The translations under genes and the position numbers were made by a program. Below the pieces are notes generated by a model that had not been told where the DNA came from, did not search any database, and saw nothing but the letters and a program-made list of their open reading frames with translations. A stretch of 27,557 nt of DNA, from the NCBI GenBank assembly GCA_022839525.1, contig JALHET010000014.1, forward strand, positions 1 through 27,557, given 5' to 3'. Source of the DNA: Lentisphaerota bacterium. Its GTDB lineage: Bacteria; Verrucomicrobiota; Kiritimatiellia; RFP12; UBA1067. Positions 8,056-16,323 of this stretch are shown here, piece by piece. Numbering within the stretch: position 1 is the stretch's first letter; every line of letters begins with the position of its first letter.

Positions 8056-9399
8056 TCAGAGATCCGCAACCGCGCGAACCTGTGCCGTGAAACGTTCTCC
8101 CCTTTCCCGATAGCTTGTAAATTGGTCAAAACTCGCAGTGCCCGGCGACAGCAACACGGTCTCGCCCGTTTGGGCTTCGCGTGCGGCCGCAGCAACGGCA
8201 CACTCAAGTGTCCCGTACTCCTCGCAGAGAACCGACGTGGACCACGCCTGAAACATCCGTCTAGAGCAATGTCCAATAAGATATACTTTTTTTGTGCGTT
8301 GTGTCAGCAACTCTTTTATGGTTTCGAGATCATCCTCTTTCAGCAGCCCCCCGGCGATCAGACGGACCGGAGGCCGCACCATCCGTAACGCCGCCGCCGT
8401 TGCCGACAAACTCGTCGCTTTGGAGTCGTCCACATAGCGCACGCCATTTTTGCTCTCGCCCACAAACTGCACGCGGTGCGGCAACGGCTGGAAAGCCGTC
8501 AGCCCCTGCCCGATCTGCGCGTCGCTCAAACCGGCCGCCCGCAACGCCGCCACCCCCGCCGCCGCCGCCAACCCCAGAACCGGATTGTCAAACCAGGAGC
8601 CTCGCATCCCGATTTTGCAGAGGTGACCGTCCACCATTCCCGTCACGGCATGCTCCGCATAACGCCAGTCACACCCCGCATCCGCCCCGAACCGCCATTG
8701 GATGACGTCTTCCGGCACACACCCTTCATCGTTCAAACCCGCCGGCATCAACGCGACCGTCCCGGGGCGCATGGCGGCGAACAGTTTCAGCTTCAGCGCC
8801 TTGTACTCCGCCATGTCCGCATGACGGTCGAAATGGTCGGCCTGCAGATTCAGCAGGACAGCCAGATCGGGACTGAATGTCCGCGTGTGCTCCATCTGGA
8901 ACGAACTGACCTCTGTCACCGCCCACTCCAGCCCCGGGTGTTGCAGAACCAACCGGCACAGCGGAATCCCGTAATTGCCCGCTGGCGACGCGGAAACACC
9001 CGCACGCTCAAACGTGTCGGCGCAGAACTTGACGAGCGAACTCTTGCCCTTGCTGCCCGTCACCGCCAAGATTTTCCCCGGCCAGTAACACCCGCCCAAT
9101 TCCAGTTCGGAAATCATCGGAATGCCCCGTGCCCTGCACGCCTCGACCCACGGGTGGCGCATCGCAAAAGCCGGGCTCACCACACAAACGTCAAACGCCC
9201 CGTCCGGCAAGCCGCCGCCGAAGACCACGCGCCCGCCGGCCTGGCGCACCCGCGCCGCCGTCTCCGCCCGCTTGGACGCTTCGCCCTCATCGGCAACAAC
9301 AACGCTGCCGCCGCGTGCCAACACCAGCAACGCCGCGGCCTCGCCGCTCACGCCCGCACCCAACACCAGTGCGGTTACGCCGTCATACCCGCCATTCAT
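8056..9399 (-). CDS. murD: UDP-N-acetylmuramoyl-L-alanine--D-glutamate ligase (MurD)
   Basis: A 447-residue cytoplasmic Mur ligase that adds D-glutamate to UDP-MurNAc-L-Ala with ATP. It has the N-terminal UDP-binding Rossmann start VLGAGVSG (12-19), the ATP-binding loop TGSKGKSS (114-121), an NLQADHFDRH segment in the central domain, and a C-terminal domain with RVQFVGE and YVDDSKATS. The Ser-Ser ending of the ATP loop is a mild variation on the usual GKTT or GKST. The start overlaps the end of murF by 17 bp, and a GGAG lies about 10 bases upstream, which suggests translational coupling. In the usual order murF-mraY-murD, mraY would lie here; it is missing. Confidence 0.94.
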   Translation of the reverse strand: MNGGYDGVTALVLGAGVSGEAAALLVLARGGSVVVADEGEASKRAETAARVRQAGGRVVFGGGLPDGAFDVCVVSPAFAMRHPWVEACRARGIPMISELELGGCYWPGKILAVTGSKGKSSLVKFCADTFERAGVSASPAGNYGIPLCRLVLQHPGLEWAVTEVSSFQMEHTRTFSPDLAVLLNLQADHFDRHADMAEYKALKLKLFAAMRPGTVALMPAGLNDEGCVPEDVIQWRFGADAGCDWRYAEHAVTGMVDGHLCKIGMRGSWFDNPVLGLAAAAGVAALRAAGLSDAQIGQGLTAFQPLPHRVQFVGESKNGVRYVDDSKATSLSATAAALRMVRPPVRLIAGGLLKEDDLETIKELLTQRTKKVYLIGHCSRRMFQAWSTSVLCEEYGTLECAVAAAAREAQTGETVLLSPGTASFDQFTSYRERGERFTAQVRAVADL

Positions 9400-10756
9400 T
9401 CAGTATCCGCTCCAATCTCATGCCGCGCGACGCTTTCAGCAAAACACAGTCACCCGGCCTGAAAAGCCCTTCGCTTGCGGCGGAAGCCTCTGCCGCATCC
9501 GCAAAACACGTCACCCGCGGTGCGGCGAGACCGGCCTTCACCGCCTCGTCCGCCAAATAGCGGACACCGTTTTCCCCGACGGCCACCAAGACATCCGGAG
9601 AAAGTTCCGCCACACACCGCCCCACCTCGCGGTGCAAGGCTTCGGCATGCCCGCCCAGTTCCAACATATCCCCGAGCACAACCACGCGCCGCCCCTCACA
9701 CGGCAGTTTCATGAAGGTCCTCAGCACAGCCGCCATGCTCTGCGGGTTGGCGTTGTAGGCGTCGTTCACAAACATCACGCCGGCGCGCACAGAGACCTCC
9801 CAGCGCATCCCGAGCAGAGCCTGCGCGGCCTCTTGAGGCGGCACCCCCGCCGTGCGCGCCGCCGCAAACGCCAACAGGAGGTCGGAGGCGTTGTGCTCGC
9901 CCGGCAACCCGCTGCGCAACACGGTCTGCACGCCGGTCTCGCGTTCCAGCACACAGACCATGCCGCTCATCGGATCCAAAAAACGGCCGCTGAAATCCGC
10001 ATCCTCCGTCACCAGCGAGGTCGTCACCACGGGCGCGGCGGACGCTTCCGCCAACTGCCCGAAACACTCGGTCTCCCGGCAAAGCACGGCGAACCCGTCA
10101 GCCGGCAGCGCGCGGAGCAACGCGCCTTTCTCCCGGGCGATCGCCTCGACCGACCCGAACGCCTCGATATGCGCGGGGCCGATGCTGGAAATGATTGCCG
10201 CGCGGGGCCGGAGCATGTCCGCCAACCGCGCGATTTCCCCCGGATGGCTCGAGCCCAACTCGAAAATGCCGTACGCCGTATCCGGAGCCAGTGTCAGCAG
10301 GCTCAGGGGCAACCCGATCTCGTTGTTGAGGTTTCCCTGTGTGGCGCATACGCGGCCGCCCGCCGAGAAAAGCGCGGCCGACATCTCTTTGGTCGTCGTT
10401 TTCCCCGAACTGCCCGTGAGCCCCACGATCAGCGCACGGCTCTGCAGCCGCCACGCGCGCGCCGCCTCGCACAACGCCTGCCGTGTGTCCCGCACGCGGA
10501 TCAGCGGCCACGCCGCCTGAGGCGCCTGCCACGCCTCTTCGACCAAGGCCGCCGCCGCGCCGGCACGCAGGGCCTGCGCCACAAAATCATGCCCGTCAAA
10601 CCGCTCGCCGCGCAACGCGACATAGAGGCATCCGGGCGTCACGCTACGCGAATCTTGCGTCACCCCATGCAAGGTCTCGGGCAACGCCTGGGACGCGCCC
10701 GACACCCACCCCGCAAAAGCGGCCGCATCAAAAACCTGTGGTTGCCCCGCTGACAT
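9383..10756 (-). CDS. murF: UDP-N-acetylmuramoyl-tripeptide--D-alanyl-D-alanine ligase (MurF)
   Basis: A 457-residue Mur ligase that completes the pentapeptide by adding D-Ala-D-Ala. The N-terminal domain shows the family DSR segment (35-37) and a DLFVAL-like CLYVALRGERFDGHDF. The ATP loop is TGSSGKTTTK (114-123), followed by the MurF-typical NLNNEIGLPLSLL. ELGSSHPGEI and NDAYNANPQSM are also characteristic, the latter of the C-terminal region. It starts 3 bp after the murE stop, so the pair is probably translationally coupled, and its 3' end overlaps murD. Length is normal. Confidence 0.95.
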   Translation of the reverse strand: MSAGQPQVFDAAAFAGWVSGASQALPETLHGVTQDSRSVTPGCLYVALRGERFDGHDFVAQALRAGAAAALVEEAWQAPQAAWPLIRVRDTRQALCEAARAWRLQSRALIVGLTGSSGKTTTKEMSAALFSAGGRVCATQGNLNNEIGLPLSLLTLAPDTAYGIFELGSSHPGEIARLADMLRPRAAIISSIGPAHIEAFGSVEAIAREKGALLRALPADGFAVLCRETECFGQLAEASAAPVVTTSLVTEDADFSGRFLDPMSGMVCVLERETGVQTVLRSGLPGEHNASDLLLAFAAARTAGVPPQEAAQALLGMRWEVSVRAGVMFVNDAYNANPQSMAAVLRTFMKLPCEGRRVVVLGDMLELGGHAEALHREVGRCVAELSPDVLVAVGENGVRYLADEAVKAGLAAPRVTCFADAAEASAASEGLFRPGDCVLLKASRGMRLERILNEWRV

Positions 10757-10759
10757 TCC

Positions 10760-12229
10760 TCACCCGAACTTCTCCGCCTCTTCCATCACCACCTGCCGGT
10801 CATCGAAGGGAACCGTACGGTCCGCCAACTCTTGGAACGGCTCGTGCCCCTTGCCCGCCACCAGCACCACATCGCCGGGGGCTGTACCCTCCAACGCGCG
10901 GCGGATCGCCGCACGCCGGTCCGGCTCCACCTCATACGTTGTCCCCGCCGACACACCCGCCAGGATCTCGCCAATAATCGCCGAGGGCTCCTCGCTGCGC
11001 GGGTTGTCGGAGGTGATCACCAACCGGTCCGCCAATGCCGCGCACGCGCGCCCCATCAGCGGCCGCTTGGTGCGGTCCCGGTCCCCGCCGCACCCGAACA
11101 CGACCGTCAACCGGCCCCGCGTCATCTCGCGCAGGGTTCCCAGCACATTTGTCAGCGCGTCATCGGTGTGCGCGTAATCCACAAACACCGTGGCCGGCAC
11201 CGGCGCGGGCACCCGCTCCAACCGGCCCCAGCGCGGTCTGGCCGCTTCCAGCGCGGACGCCACCGCATCCAGAGACACCCCCGCCTCCAGCGCCAGCCCC
11301 GCCGCGCACAGCATGTTCGCAATGTTGAACCGGCCTGCCAGATGGACGCATAATGCCCGGCGCCCGCCGTCCCGCGTCACCAGCGTGAACCGGCTGCCGC
11401 CGGTCGTCACCGACACGTCTTCCGCCCACAGGTTGGAGGCCGGCGAAAACCCGCAGGTGACGAGCCTCAGCGGAAGCGTCGCCAGATACTCCGCCATCCG
11501 CTCCCCATACCCGGCGTCACGGAAACAGATGGCGGGCGCGCCCGGCGTTTCCCGGGCGAGTTGCGCGAAGAGCCTCTTCTTGGCCTCGAAATAGGCTTCC
11601 ATCGTGACGTGGTAATCGAGGTGGTCTTGCGACAGGTTGGTGAACGCCGCGCCCGCAAACTTCAGGTACGCCACCCGCTGCTGATCCAGCGCGTGGGAAG
11701 AGACCTCCATCACCGCCGAGTCGCACCCCGCGCCCTGCATCGCGGCCAACAGGCTTTGGAGTTCGCAGGCGTCGGGCGTCGTCCGCGCCGCGGGGATTTC
11801 GCGCCCCCCGTACTCGACCTTGACCGTCGTCAGGAGACCGGGATTCAAGCCGGCCGCACGCAGGATCTCGCGCAACAGCCACGCCGCCGTCGTCTTGCCG
11901 TTTGTCCCGGTGATCCCGTACACGCGCAGCGTGCGGGAAGGCCAGCCGTTGAGGGCCGATGCCAGGCACGCCAGCGCGCGCCGCGCGTCCTTGACCAGTA
12001 CCAGGTGACGGGAACATTCATGCAGCGGGGTTTCAGAAAGAATCGCCACCGCGCCTTTCGCCAAGGCCGCGCCCGCATATTTGCCCCCCTCCTCGCGGTG
12101 CCCCGTGACCGCCACGAAAAGGTCTCCGGGCTTGACCCTGCGGGAATCGCACTGCACCCCGCTAAAAGCCACGCCCGGCGCGTCCCCTTCCAACAGAATC
12201 GACAGTTCTGGAATCTCCGTAAATTTCAT
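10760..12229 (-). CDS. murE: UDP-N-acetylmuramoyl-L-alanyl-D-glutamate--2,6-diaminopimelate ligase (MurE)
   Basis: A 489-residue Mur ligase that adds the third stem residue. It has DSRRVKPGDLFVA (28-40), the ATP loop TGTNGKTT (107-114), TTPD (150-153), a Lys at 217 or 218 where family members carry a carbamylated lysine, NLSQDHLDYH (198-207), and VDYAHTDDAL (350-359). DNPR at 408-411 is the motif of meso-diaminopimelate-adding enzymes; lysine-adding enzymes differ there. The wall is therefore predicted to be of the meso-DAP type. The start is placed at 12229, because an AAGGA lies 5 bases before it and homology starts at MKFTEI. An ATG at 12271, overlapping the ftsI stop as TAATG, would add 14 mostly basic residues and lacks a clear ribosome site. 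Confidence 0.94.
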   Translation of the reverse strand: MKFTEIPELSILLEGDAPGVAFSGVQCDSRRVKPGDLFVAVTGHREEGGKYAGAALAKGAVAILSETPLHECSRHLVLVKDARRALACLASALNGWPSRTLRVYGITGTNGKTTAAWLLREILRAAGLNPGLLTTVKVEYGGREIPAARTTPDACELQSLLAAMQGAGCDSAVMEVSSHALDQQRVAYLKFAGAAFTNLSQDHLDYHVTMEAYFEAKKRLFAQLARETPGAPAICFRDAGYGERMAEYLATLPLRLVTCGFSPASNLWAEDVSVTTGGSRFTLVTRDGGRRALCVHLAGRFNIANMLCAAGLALEAGVSLDAVASALEAARPRWGRLERVPAPVPATVFVDYAHTDDALTNVLGTLREMTRGRLTVVFGCGGDRDRTKRPLMGRACAALADRLVITSDNPRSEEPSAIIGEILAGVSAGTTYEVEPDRRAAIRRALEGTAPGDVVLVAGKGHEPFQELADRTVPFDDRQVVMEEAEKFG

Positions 12230-12234
12230 CGCTT

Positions 12235-12239
12235 TCCTT
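12235..12239 (-). promoter_or_regulatory. Ribosome binding site deciding the murE start
   Basis: AAGGA on the minus strand, 5 bases before the ATG at 12229. It favours this start over the in-frame ATG at 12271, which overlaps the ftsI stop but has no comparable site. Confidence 0.6.
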
Positions 12240-12270
12240 TTCCGCCGCGACTCCGCTCGCGAGCGCGCCA

Positions 12271-13998
12271 TTAGGGATGATTCACCGCCAGCCCTTCTTC
12301 CTCCAGCGGCAGGTCAGGCGGCACTTCGAGATAACGCGCTGTGGCCGCCGCTATTTTCGCGAAAGCGGGTGCTGAAACAAACCCCCCCGTGTGTTGCGGC
12401 CGCGGCCGTTCCACCGAAACCAAAACGCTGAACACGGGCTCGCGCGCCGGCACAAAACCCACAAAGGACGCATAGTAATCCGTGCTCGAATAACCGCCGG
12501 GCACCGCCTTCTGCGCGGTTCCCGTCTTCCCGCCGACCGAATAGCCCGGCACTGACGCGCGTTTGCCCGTCCCACCCTCTTCCGTCACACCGATCAGCAT
12601 CTCGCGCACCGCCCGCGCGACCTCGGGGCGGACAGGGCGGCCGAGAACCTCCGGCGTAGCCTTAAAAACCGTCTCGCCGCCCGAAGACACGATCCGGCTC
12701 ACCAGATACGGCTTCATCATCACGCCGTCGTTCGCCAACGTGGAGTAGGCGTTGATCATCTGAAGCCCCGTGACCGCCACGCCCTGACCGATCGGCACCC
12801 GAACGGGCTTGAGCTTGTCCCAATCCTTAGACCGGGCGAGAATACCCCGCTCCTCGCCCGGTAGCTCAATCCCGAGCTTCTCGCCGAAATTGAAAGCCCT
12901 CAAGTAGGTTTCGAGCCTTTTGTTCCCCAACATCAGGCCAATCTTCGCGCACGCGATGTTGCTCGATTTCTTCAGCGCGGTGCTGACCGTGATCCGCCCC
13001 ATGACATGGTCGCGCAACGGCTTGCCCGCGTACATCCAGCATCCCTCTCCCGCGTCGATCAGCGTGTTCGGCGTCACGATGCGTTCGTTCAAAGCCGCCG
13101 CCACGGTCACCGCCTTCATGATCGACCCCGGCTCGTAGACGATCGCGAGGGCGCTGTTCCGCCACACGTCGAGACTCTCCTGGGTGTACTGCCCCGGATC
13201 GAAATCCGGGTAGGAGGCCATGGCAAGAATTTCGCCGGTCTTGACCCGCTGCACGATCGCCCAACCGCCACTGGCCTCAAACTTCTCGACCACTTCTTTC
13301 AGCGCCAGTTCCACCTCGTACTGGATATTGTGATCCACCGTCAGATAGATATCGGATCCCGCGATCGCGGGGACATACATCTTGCGCCGGATCCAGATTT
13401 CGCGCCGGCCCGCATCCAATTCGCTTTCGATCATGCCGGGCGTGCCGGTCAAAAAACGGTTGTACTGCTGCTCGATGCCGGCCCCGCCCACGCCCATCGC
13501 GTTGACGAAGCCCAGCACATGGGACATGCGGCGGCCTTGCGGGTACGAACGGCGCACCAAGTCTTCCGATCCGATACCGCTGATGTGCTTGGGGTCAGAC
13601 AGGAGGTCAAAGACCTTGTCGTTCAGCGACACGCCCAGTTTGATGTACCGCGAGTCCTTTTGGTTAAACTTCGCGAGAACGTCCTCCTCCTGCAGATCCA
13701 GGCATTCGGCAACGGTCTTCGCGATCTGCCGCGGGTCATGCTCTTTCTTGACCGCCTGCGGATCCAGATAGAACAGGCGCGCGGGCAAACTGACGGCCAT
13801 CGGGAACCGGTCGCCGTTGCAATCGAAAATCCGCCCGCGCAACCCCAGCAAGGTGCGCCTGTATTCGCGTCCGGTCAACTTGGAATGGTCGGCGAGATGT
13901 AAAAAGGCCAATCGCGCGCCAACCCCGGCAAGCGCAAAAAAAAGCGCGGCGGCAACCAGCAGGATACGCACCCGTATGCCGCGTTCATACATAACCAC
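12271..13998 (-). CDS. ftsI: Class B penicillin-binding protein, septal transpeptidase (FtsI/PBP3)
   Basis: A 575-residue membrane-anchored D,D-transpeptidase that crosslinks septal peptidoglycan. One transmembrane helix (about 10-33) is followed by a pedestal domain beginning RGRIFDCNGD (54-63). The transpeptidase domain has the nucleophile motif SIMK (Ser292, Lys295), SSN (345-347) and KTGTAQK (491-497). No PASTA domain follows. The start is a GTG at 13998, supported by GGAGG 7 bases upstream; the ATG two codons later is spaced less well. It lies 23 bp after ftsL and directly before murE, as in standard dcw clusters, and pairs with ftsW of the same operon. Confidence 0.94.
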   Translation of the reverse strand: MVMYERGIRVRILLVAAALFFALAGVGARLAFLHLADHSKLTGREYRRTLLGLRGRIFDCNGDRFPMAVSLPARLFYLDPQAVKKEHDPRQIAKTVAECLDLQEEDVLAKFNQKDSRYIKLGVSLNDKVFDLLSDPKHISGIGSEDLVRRSYPQGRRMSHVLGFVNAMGVGGAGIEQQYNRFLTGTPGMIESELDAGRREIWIRRKMYVPAIAGSDIYLTVDHNIQYEVELALKEVVEKFEASGGWAIVQRVKTGEILAMASYPDFDPGQYTQESLDVWRNSALAIVYEPGSIMKAVTVAAALNERIVTPNTLIDAGEGCWMYAGKPLRDHVMGRITVSTALKKSSNIACAKIGLMLGNKRLETYLRAFNFGEKLGIELPGEERGILARSKDWDKLKPVRVPIGQGVAVTGLQMINAYSTLANDGVMMKPYLVSRIVSSGGETVFKATPEVLGRPVRPEVARAVREMLIGVTEEGGTGKRASVPGYSVGGKTGTAQKAVPGGYSSTDYYASFVGFVPAREPVFSVLVSVERPRPQHTGGFVSAPAFAKIAAATARYLEVPPDLPLEEEGLAVNHP

Positions 13999-14005
13999 CC
14001 GTCAA

Positions 14006-14015
14006 CCTCCGGAGG
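14006..14015 (-). promoter_or_regulatory. Palindromic ribosome binding site for the ftsI GTG start
   Basis: CCTCCGGAGG is a perfect 10-bp palindrome; its minus-strand GGAGG lies 7 bases before the GTG at 13998 and 13 before the next ATG, favouring the GTG. Self-pairing could in principle mask the site. Confidence 0.5.
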
Positions 14016-14021
14016 GGACTT

Positions 14022-14417
14022 TCACTTCTGTCCCGCTTTCGCGACCCGTTCGCTTGCGTTACGGTTGCGGTGAAACCTCACCAACGAAAGCTGCCCCGGC
14101 ACAGGCGCGCCGGTCGCGGCATCCATCCGCACCACTTGATCGGCAGTCGGATACGTCATCGCGATCCCGTGCTGCAGCATGGCCTGCTCAAGTTTCTCGG
14201 GGGTCTTCTTCTCGTTCCACCTCGCCTCTTCGCGGACACGCTCATTCTCAAGCGCCAGAAACTTCTGTTCGTGTTTCCGGATCTCCTGACCCAACTGGCC
14301 GCATTTGGAATCCATAAACCAATAGCACAGCACCATGCTCACCGACAGCACGATGATGCCCGCCACATGCGGCGGGAGCACTTTCGCCTTGGCCTGCCGT
14401 TTACGATTTCTCCTCAT
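14022..14417 (-). CDS. ftsL: Divisome protein FtsL-like
   Basis: A 131-residue protein with a very basic cytoplasmic N-terminus (MRRNRKRQAKAK), one transmembrane helix (about 17-35) and a charged heptad-like helix (about 40-75) rich in Glu, Lys, Leu and Arg. This is the architecture of FtsL, the bitopic scaffold that links FtsW-FtsI to FtsQ/FtsB. FtsL is poorly conserved, so the call rests on topology and on position between rsmH and ftsI. A C-terminal tail of about 50 residues beyond the coiled coil is Arg/Lys-rich and not recognised. The ATG at 14417 is preferred over a GTG two codons upstream, because AGGAGG lies 8 bases before the ATG but only 2 before the GTG. Confidence 0.8.
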   Translation of the reverse strand: MRRNRKRQAKAKVLPPHVAGIIVLSVSMVLCYWFMDSKCGQLGQEIRKHEQKFLALENERVREEARWNEKKTPEKLEQAMLQHGIAMTYPTADQVVRMDAATGAPVPGQLSLVRFHRNRNASERVAKAGQK

Positions 14418-14425
14418 CTTCACAC

Positions 14426-14431
14426 CCTCCT
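14426..14431 (-). promoter_or_regulatory. Ribosome binding site deciding the ftsL start
   Basis: AGGAGG on the minus strand, 8 bases before the ATG at 14417. The alternative GTG at 14423 would leave only 2 bases, so the ATG is taken. Confidence 0.65.
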
Positions 14432-14455
14432 AACGAATCGCATGTTGTTTCAAAC

Positions 14456-15406
14456 TCAAACCGCTTGCCGCCGCCGTTCCGGCGCCCCGCACCGCTGAAC
14501 CGCCCGCAACTTTGCCGAGCGCGCACGCGGGTTCGCCGCCACCTCGTCCGCGCCAGCCTCCACCGCGCGCCGCGTGACCTTTGTCACGGCCGGCCACTCA
14601 CCTTCCCACCGCTCACCCCCCTGCTGAAGCGACACCCATCGCCCGGCGTGCGCGGCGAAACGCTGTTTCACCAGACGGTCGCTCAGGCTCTCAAACGTGA
14701 TCACCGCCAGCCTCCCGCCCGGTTTCAGCAACCCCAGCCCATCTTCCAACGCCCGCTCCAGTTCCTCCAGTTCCCGGTTCACCGCCATCCGCAACGCCTG
14801 GAACACCCGCGTCGCCGGATGCCTCGACCCCTTCCGCCCGCCGAGCGCCGCGCTGACCACACCGGCCAGCCGCCCCGTCGTCAGGATCGGGGACTCCGCC
14901 TGAGCGCGGATGATCGCCTGCGCCACCCGCCGCGCCTGCGGTTCCTCGCCGAGCCGCCTTAAAACCCCAGCCAAAGCGTCCGCATCCAGCCGGGCGATCA
15001 GGTCGGCCGCCGACTCGCCTTGCGTCGGATCCATGCGCATGTCCAGCGGCCCCTCCAACCGGAAGCTGAACCCCCGGCCAGGCGTATCGAGCTGTTCGGA
15101 CGAAACGCCCAGATCCAGCACCATGCCGTCCACGGCCGCAAACCCGTTCGCCTCTGCCAGACGCCGAATCTCTCCGTGCGTCCCGTGTGCCAGCACTTTT
15201 TCCCCAGGCACCGCCGCCAGCCGCGCGGCCGAACGCTCCAGAGCCTCCGCGTCCCGGTCAATCCCCAGCAGCCTGCCGGCGGATCCCGCACGTTTCAGGA
15301 TCTCACATGCGTGCCCCGCACCGCCCAGCGTCCCATCGATGTAGCTGCCACCCGGAACAACCGCAAGGGCGTCCACGGTTTCCTGCAGCAACACCGGCAC
15401 ATGCAT
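14456..15406 (-). CDS. rsmH: 16S rRNA (cytosine(1402)-N(4))-methyltransferase RsmH (MraW)
   Basis: A 316-residue SAM-dependent methyltransferase that modifies C1402 of 16S rRNA. It begins MHVPVLLQETVDAL, has the SAM-binding DGTLGGAGHA (24-33), LDLGVSSEQLD (97-107), RGFSFR (111-116), FQALRMAVNREL (202-213) and a TFESLSDRLVKQ segment (237-248) in place of the common FHSLEDR. The frame remains open 37 codons upstream, but the ATG at 15406 is chosen because the conserved N-terminus begins there and GGAGG lies 4 bases before it. It follows mraZ as usual. It is separated from mraZ by 146 bp containing a hairpin and a TTGACA, so a second promoter is possible. Confidence 0.93.
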   Translation of the reverse strand: MHVPVLLQETVDALAVVPGGSYIDGTLGGAGHACEILKRAGSAGRLLGIDRDAEALERSAARLAAVPGEKVLAHGTHGEIRRLAEANGFAAVDGMVLDLGVSSEQLDTPGRGFSFRLEGPLDMRMDPTQGESAADLIARLDADALAGVLRRLGEEPQARRVAQAIIRAQAESPILTTGRLAGVVSAALGGRKGSRHPATRVFQALRMAVNRELEELERALEDGLGLLKPGGRLAVITFESLSDRLVKQRFAAHAGRWVSLQQGGERWEGEWPAVTKVTRRAVEAGADEVAANPRARSAKLRAVQRCGAPERRRQAV

Positions 15407-15552
15407 AGCCCCTCCAGGCACACCCGCATCCAAATAATGATCGCGCAACAAAACGTCCCCGCCCGAAAGCCGCGTCCGCCTTTCCGGCGGCGGCGCCATG
15501 CCCGCGATCCAAATCACTTGTCAACCCGCGCGGCGCTTCCGCGCGGAGCCTC
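15407..15552 (-). promoter_or_regulatory. mraZ-rsmH intergenic region with GC hairpin and TTGACA
   Basis: Just after the mraZ stop, CCGCGCG (15526-15532) and CGCGCGG (15540-15546) form a perfect 7-bp stem with a 7-base loop. On the minus strand it is followed within 3 bases by TTGACA, a perfect -35-like hexamer. No convincing -10 element lies 16-18 bases further, and there is no T tract. It may be an attenuator or a secondary promoter for rsmH onward; neither is established. Confidence 0.3.
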
Positions 15553-16032
15553 CTAAAAGTCCAAGGTTTCGCACGCCGCAGCCAACGCGGACTGATCCAC
15601 CGTCTCCGCCTCGGGCCGCAACGCGGGCGACCAGAGCTGGACACGGTTCATCGCGCCAATCATCACGACCGTGTCCGTCAACTGCGCGAACGCCAACAGC
15701 CTGTCGCGGATACGGATACGCCCCTGCACATCCACGACCGCCTGTTCCGCATTCTCGCCGAACACCCGGAGCGCCACGCTCGCGCGTTTGTCGAACAGCG
15801 CGCGTTGCCGCAGCTTCTCCAGCCGCCCCTCCATCTCCGCAGGGGGAATCAGGTTCAGGCACTTCTCGTTCGGGTCAGGGAAAACATACACGTACGGGGG
15901 CGACCCCATCAGGTCCCGCCAACCGGCGGGCACCGTCAGGCGCCGCTTCGGATCCAACGCGTGATCGAACCGCCCGACCAGCAAGCCCGGCCCGGCAGCG
16001 GTCGCCGCACTCTGTCCGCCCGTAAATCCCAT
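15553..16032 (-). CDS. mraZ: Transcriptional regulator MraZ
   Basis: A 159-residue protein with two SpoVT/AbrB-like MraZ halves. The first has GRFDHALDPKRRLTVPAGWR, the counterpart of the family H-x-LD-x-KGRL-x-IPA motif, here with Arg in place of the usual Gly. The second has VDVQGRIRIRDRL and ends VQLWSP. MraZ binds repeats upstream of its own operon and modulates division gene expression. It is the first gene of the dcw cluster here, as usual. The ATG at 16032 has AAGG 7 bases upstream. A GTG at 16062, preceded by GGTGGGGA, would add 10 residues. Even the shorter form has about 15 residues before the conserved domain. Confidence 0.92.
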   Translation of the reverse strand: MGFTGGQSAATAAGPGLLVGRFDHALDPKRRLTVPAGWRDLMGSPPYVYVFPDPNEKCLNLIPPAEMEGRLEKLRQRALFDKRASVALRVFGENAEQAVVDVQGRIRIRDRLLAFAQLTDTVVMIGAMNRVQLWSPALRPEAETVDQSALAAACETLDF

Positions 16033-16323
16033 ATCTTGACCTTTTGTGACATTATTCAACACTTTTCCCCACCAAATGTCAATGCCTAAACGTTTTTTAC
16101 GCGATTTTTTTTCAATCCCCTAACTGTTTATCCGTAAAAGGGTTACATCTATCTAAACGCCGCCTCTTAAAAAAATTCTTCCGCTTTTTTTATCCCCCAG
16201 CCCCTTATTTTCCCCCGGCACTTGAAAAGCTGCCGAAAGTTAGGCTTGGTGCTGCCCTGCCTTTGTGTTTCAATAATCAAAAGGAAACGAGGGTTCCACA
16301 ATCAGAAAACGGAAGGTCTCCTC
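16033..16323. promoter_or_regulatory. Divergent control region between mraZ and ade
   Basis: This 291-bp stretch is much richer in A and T runs than its surroundings. On the mraZ strand it carries GGGGA at 16066-16070, 16116-16120, 16193-16197 and 16211-16215, plus a GGGGC at 16200-16204. These resemble the TGGG-type boxes known for MraZ in E. coli but are not spaced at the regular 10 bp. No clear -35/-10 pair was found on either strand. On the plus side GGAAGG (16311-16316) is the ribosome site of ade. The ade leader has a weak CGGCAC/GTGCTG pairing but matches no riboswitch I recognise. Confidence 0.5.

Noticed and set aside
7021..8388. A 455-codon plus-strand open frame with long Arg/Gly runs
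   Set aside because: It arises from the reverse complement of the Ala/Pro-rich linkers of the LysM lipoprotein.
9122..10753. A 543-codon plus-strand open frame over murF and the end of murD
   Set aside because: It is rich in Arg, His and Pro, has no recognisable domain and covers conserved Mur ligase sequence on the other strand.
16222..16323. A riboswitch (purine or other) in the ade leader
   Set aside because: Short pairings are possible, but none of the conserved core elements of riboswitch classes I know could be found.
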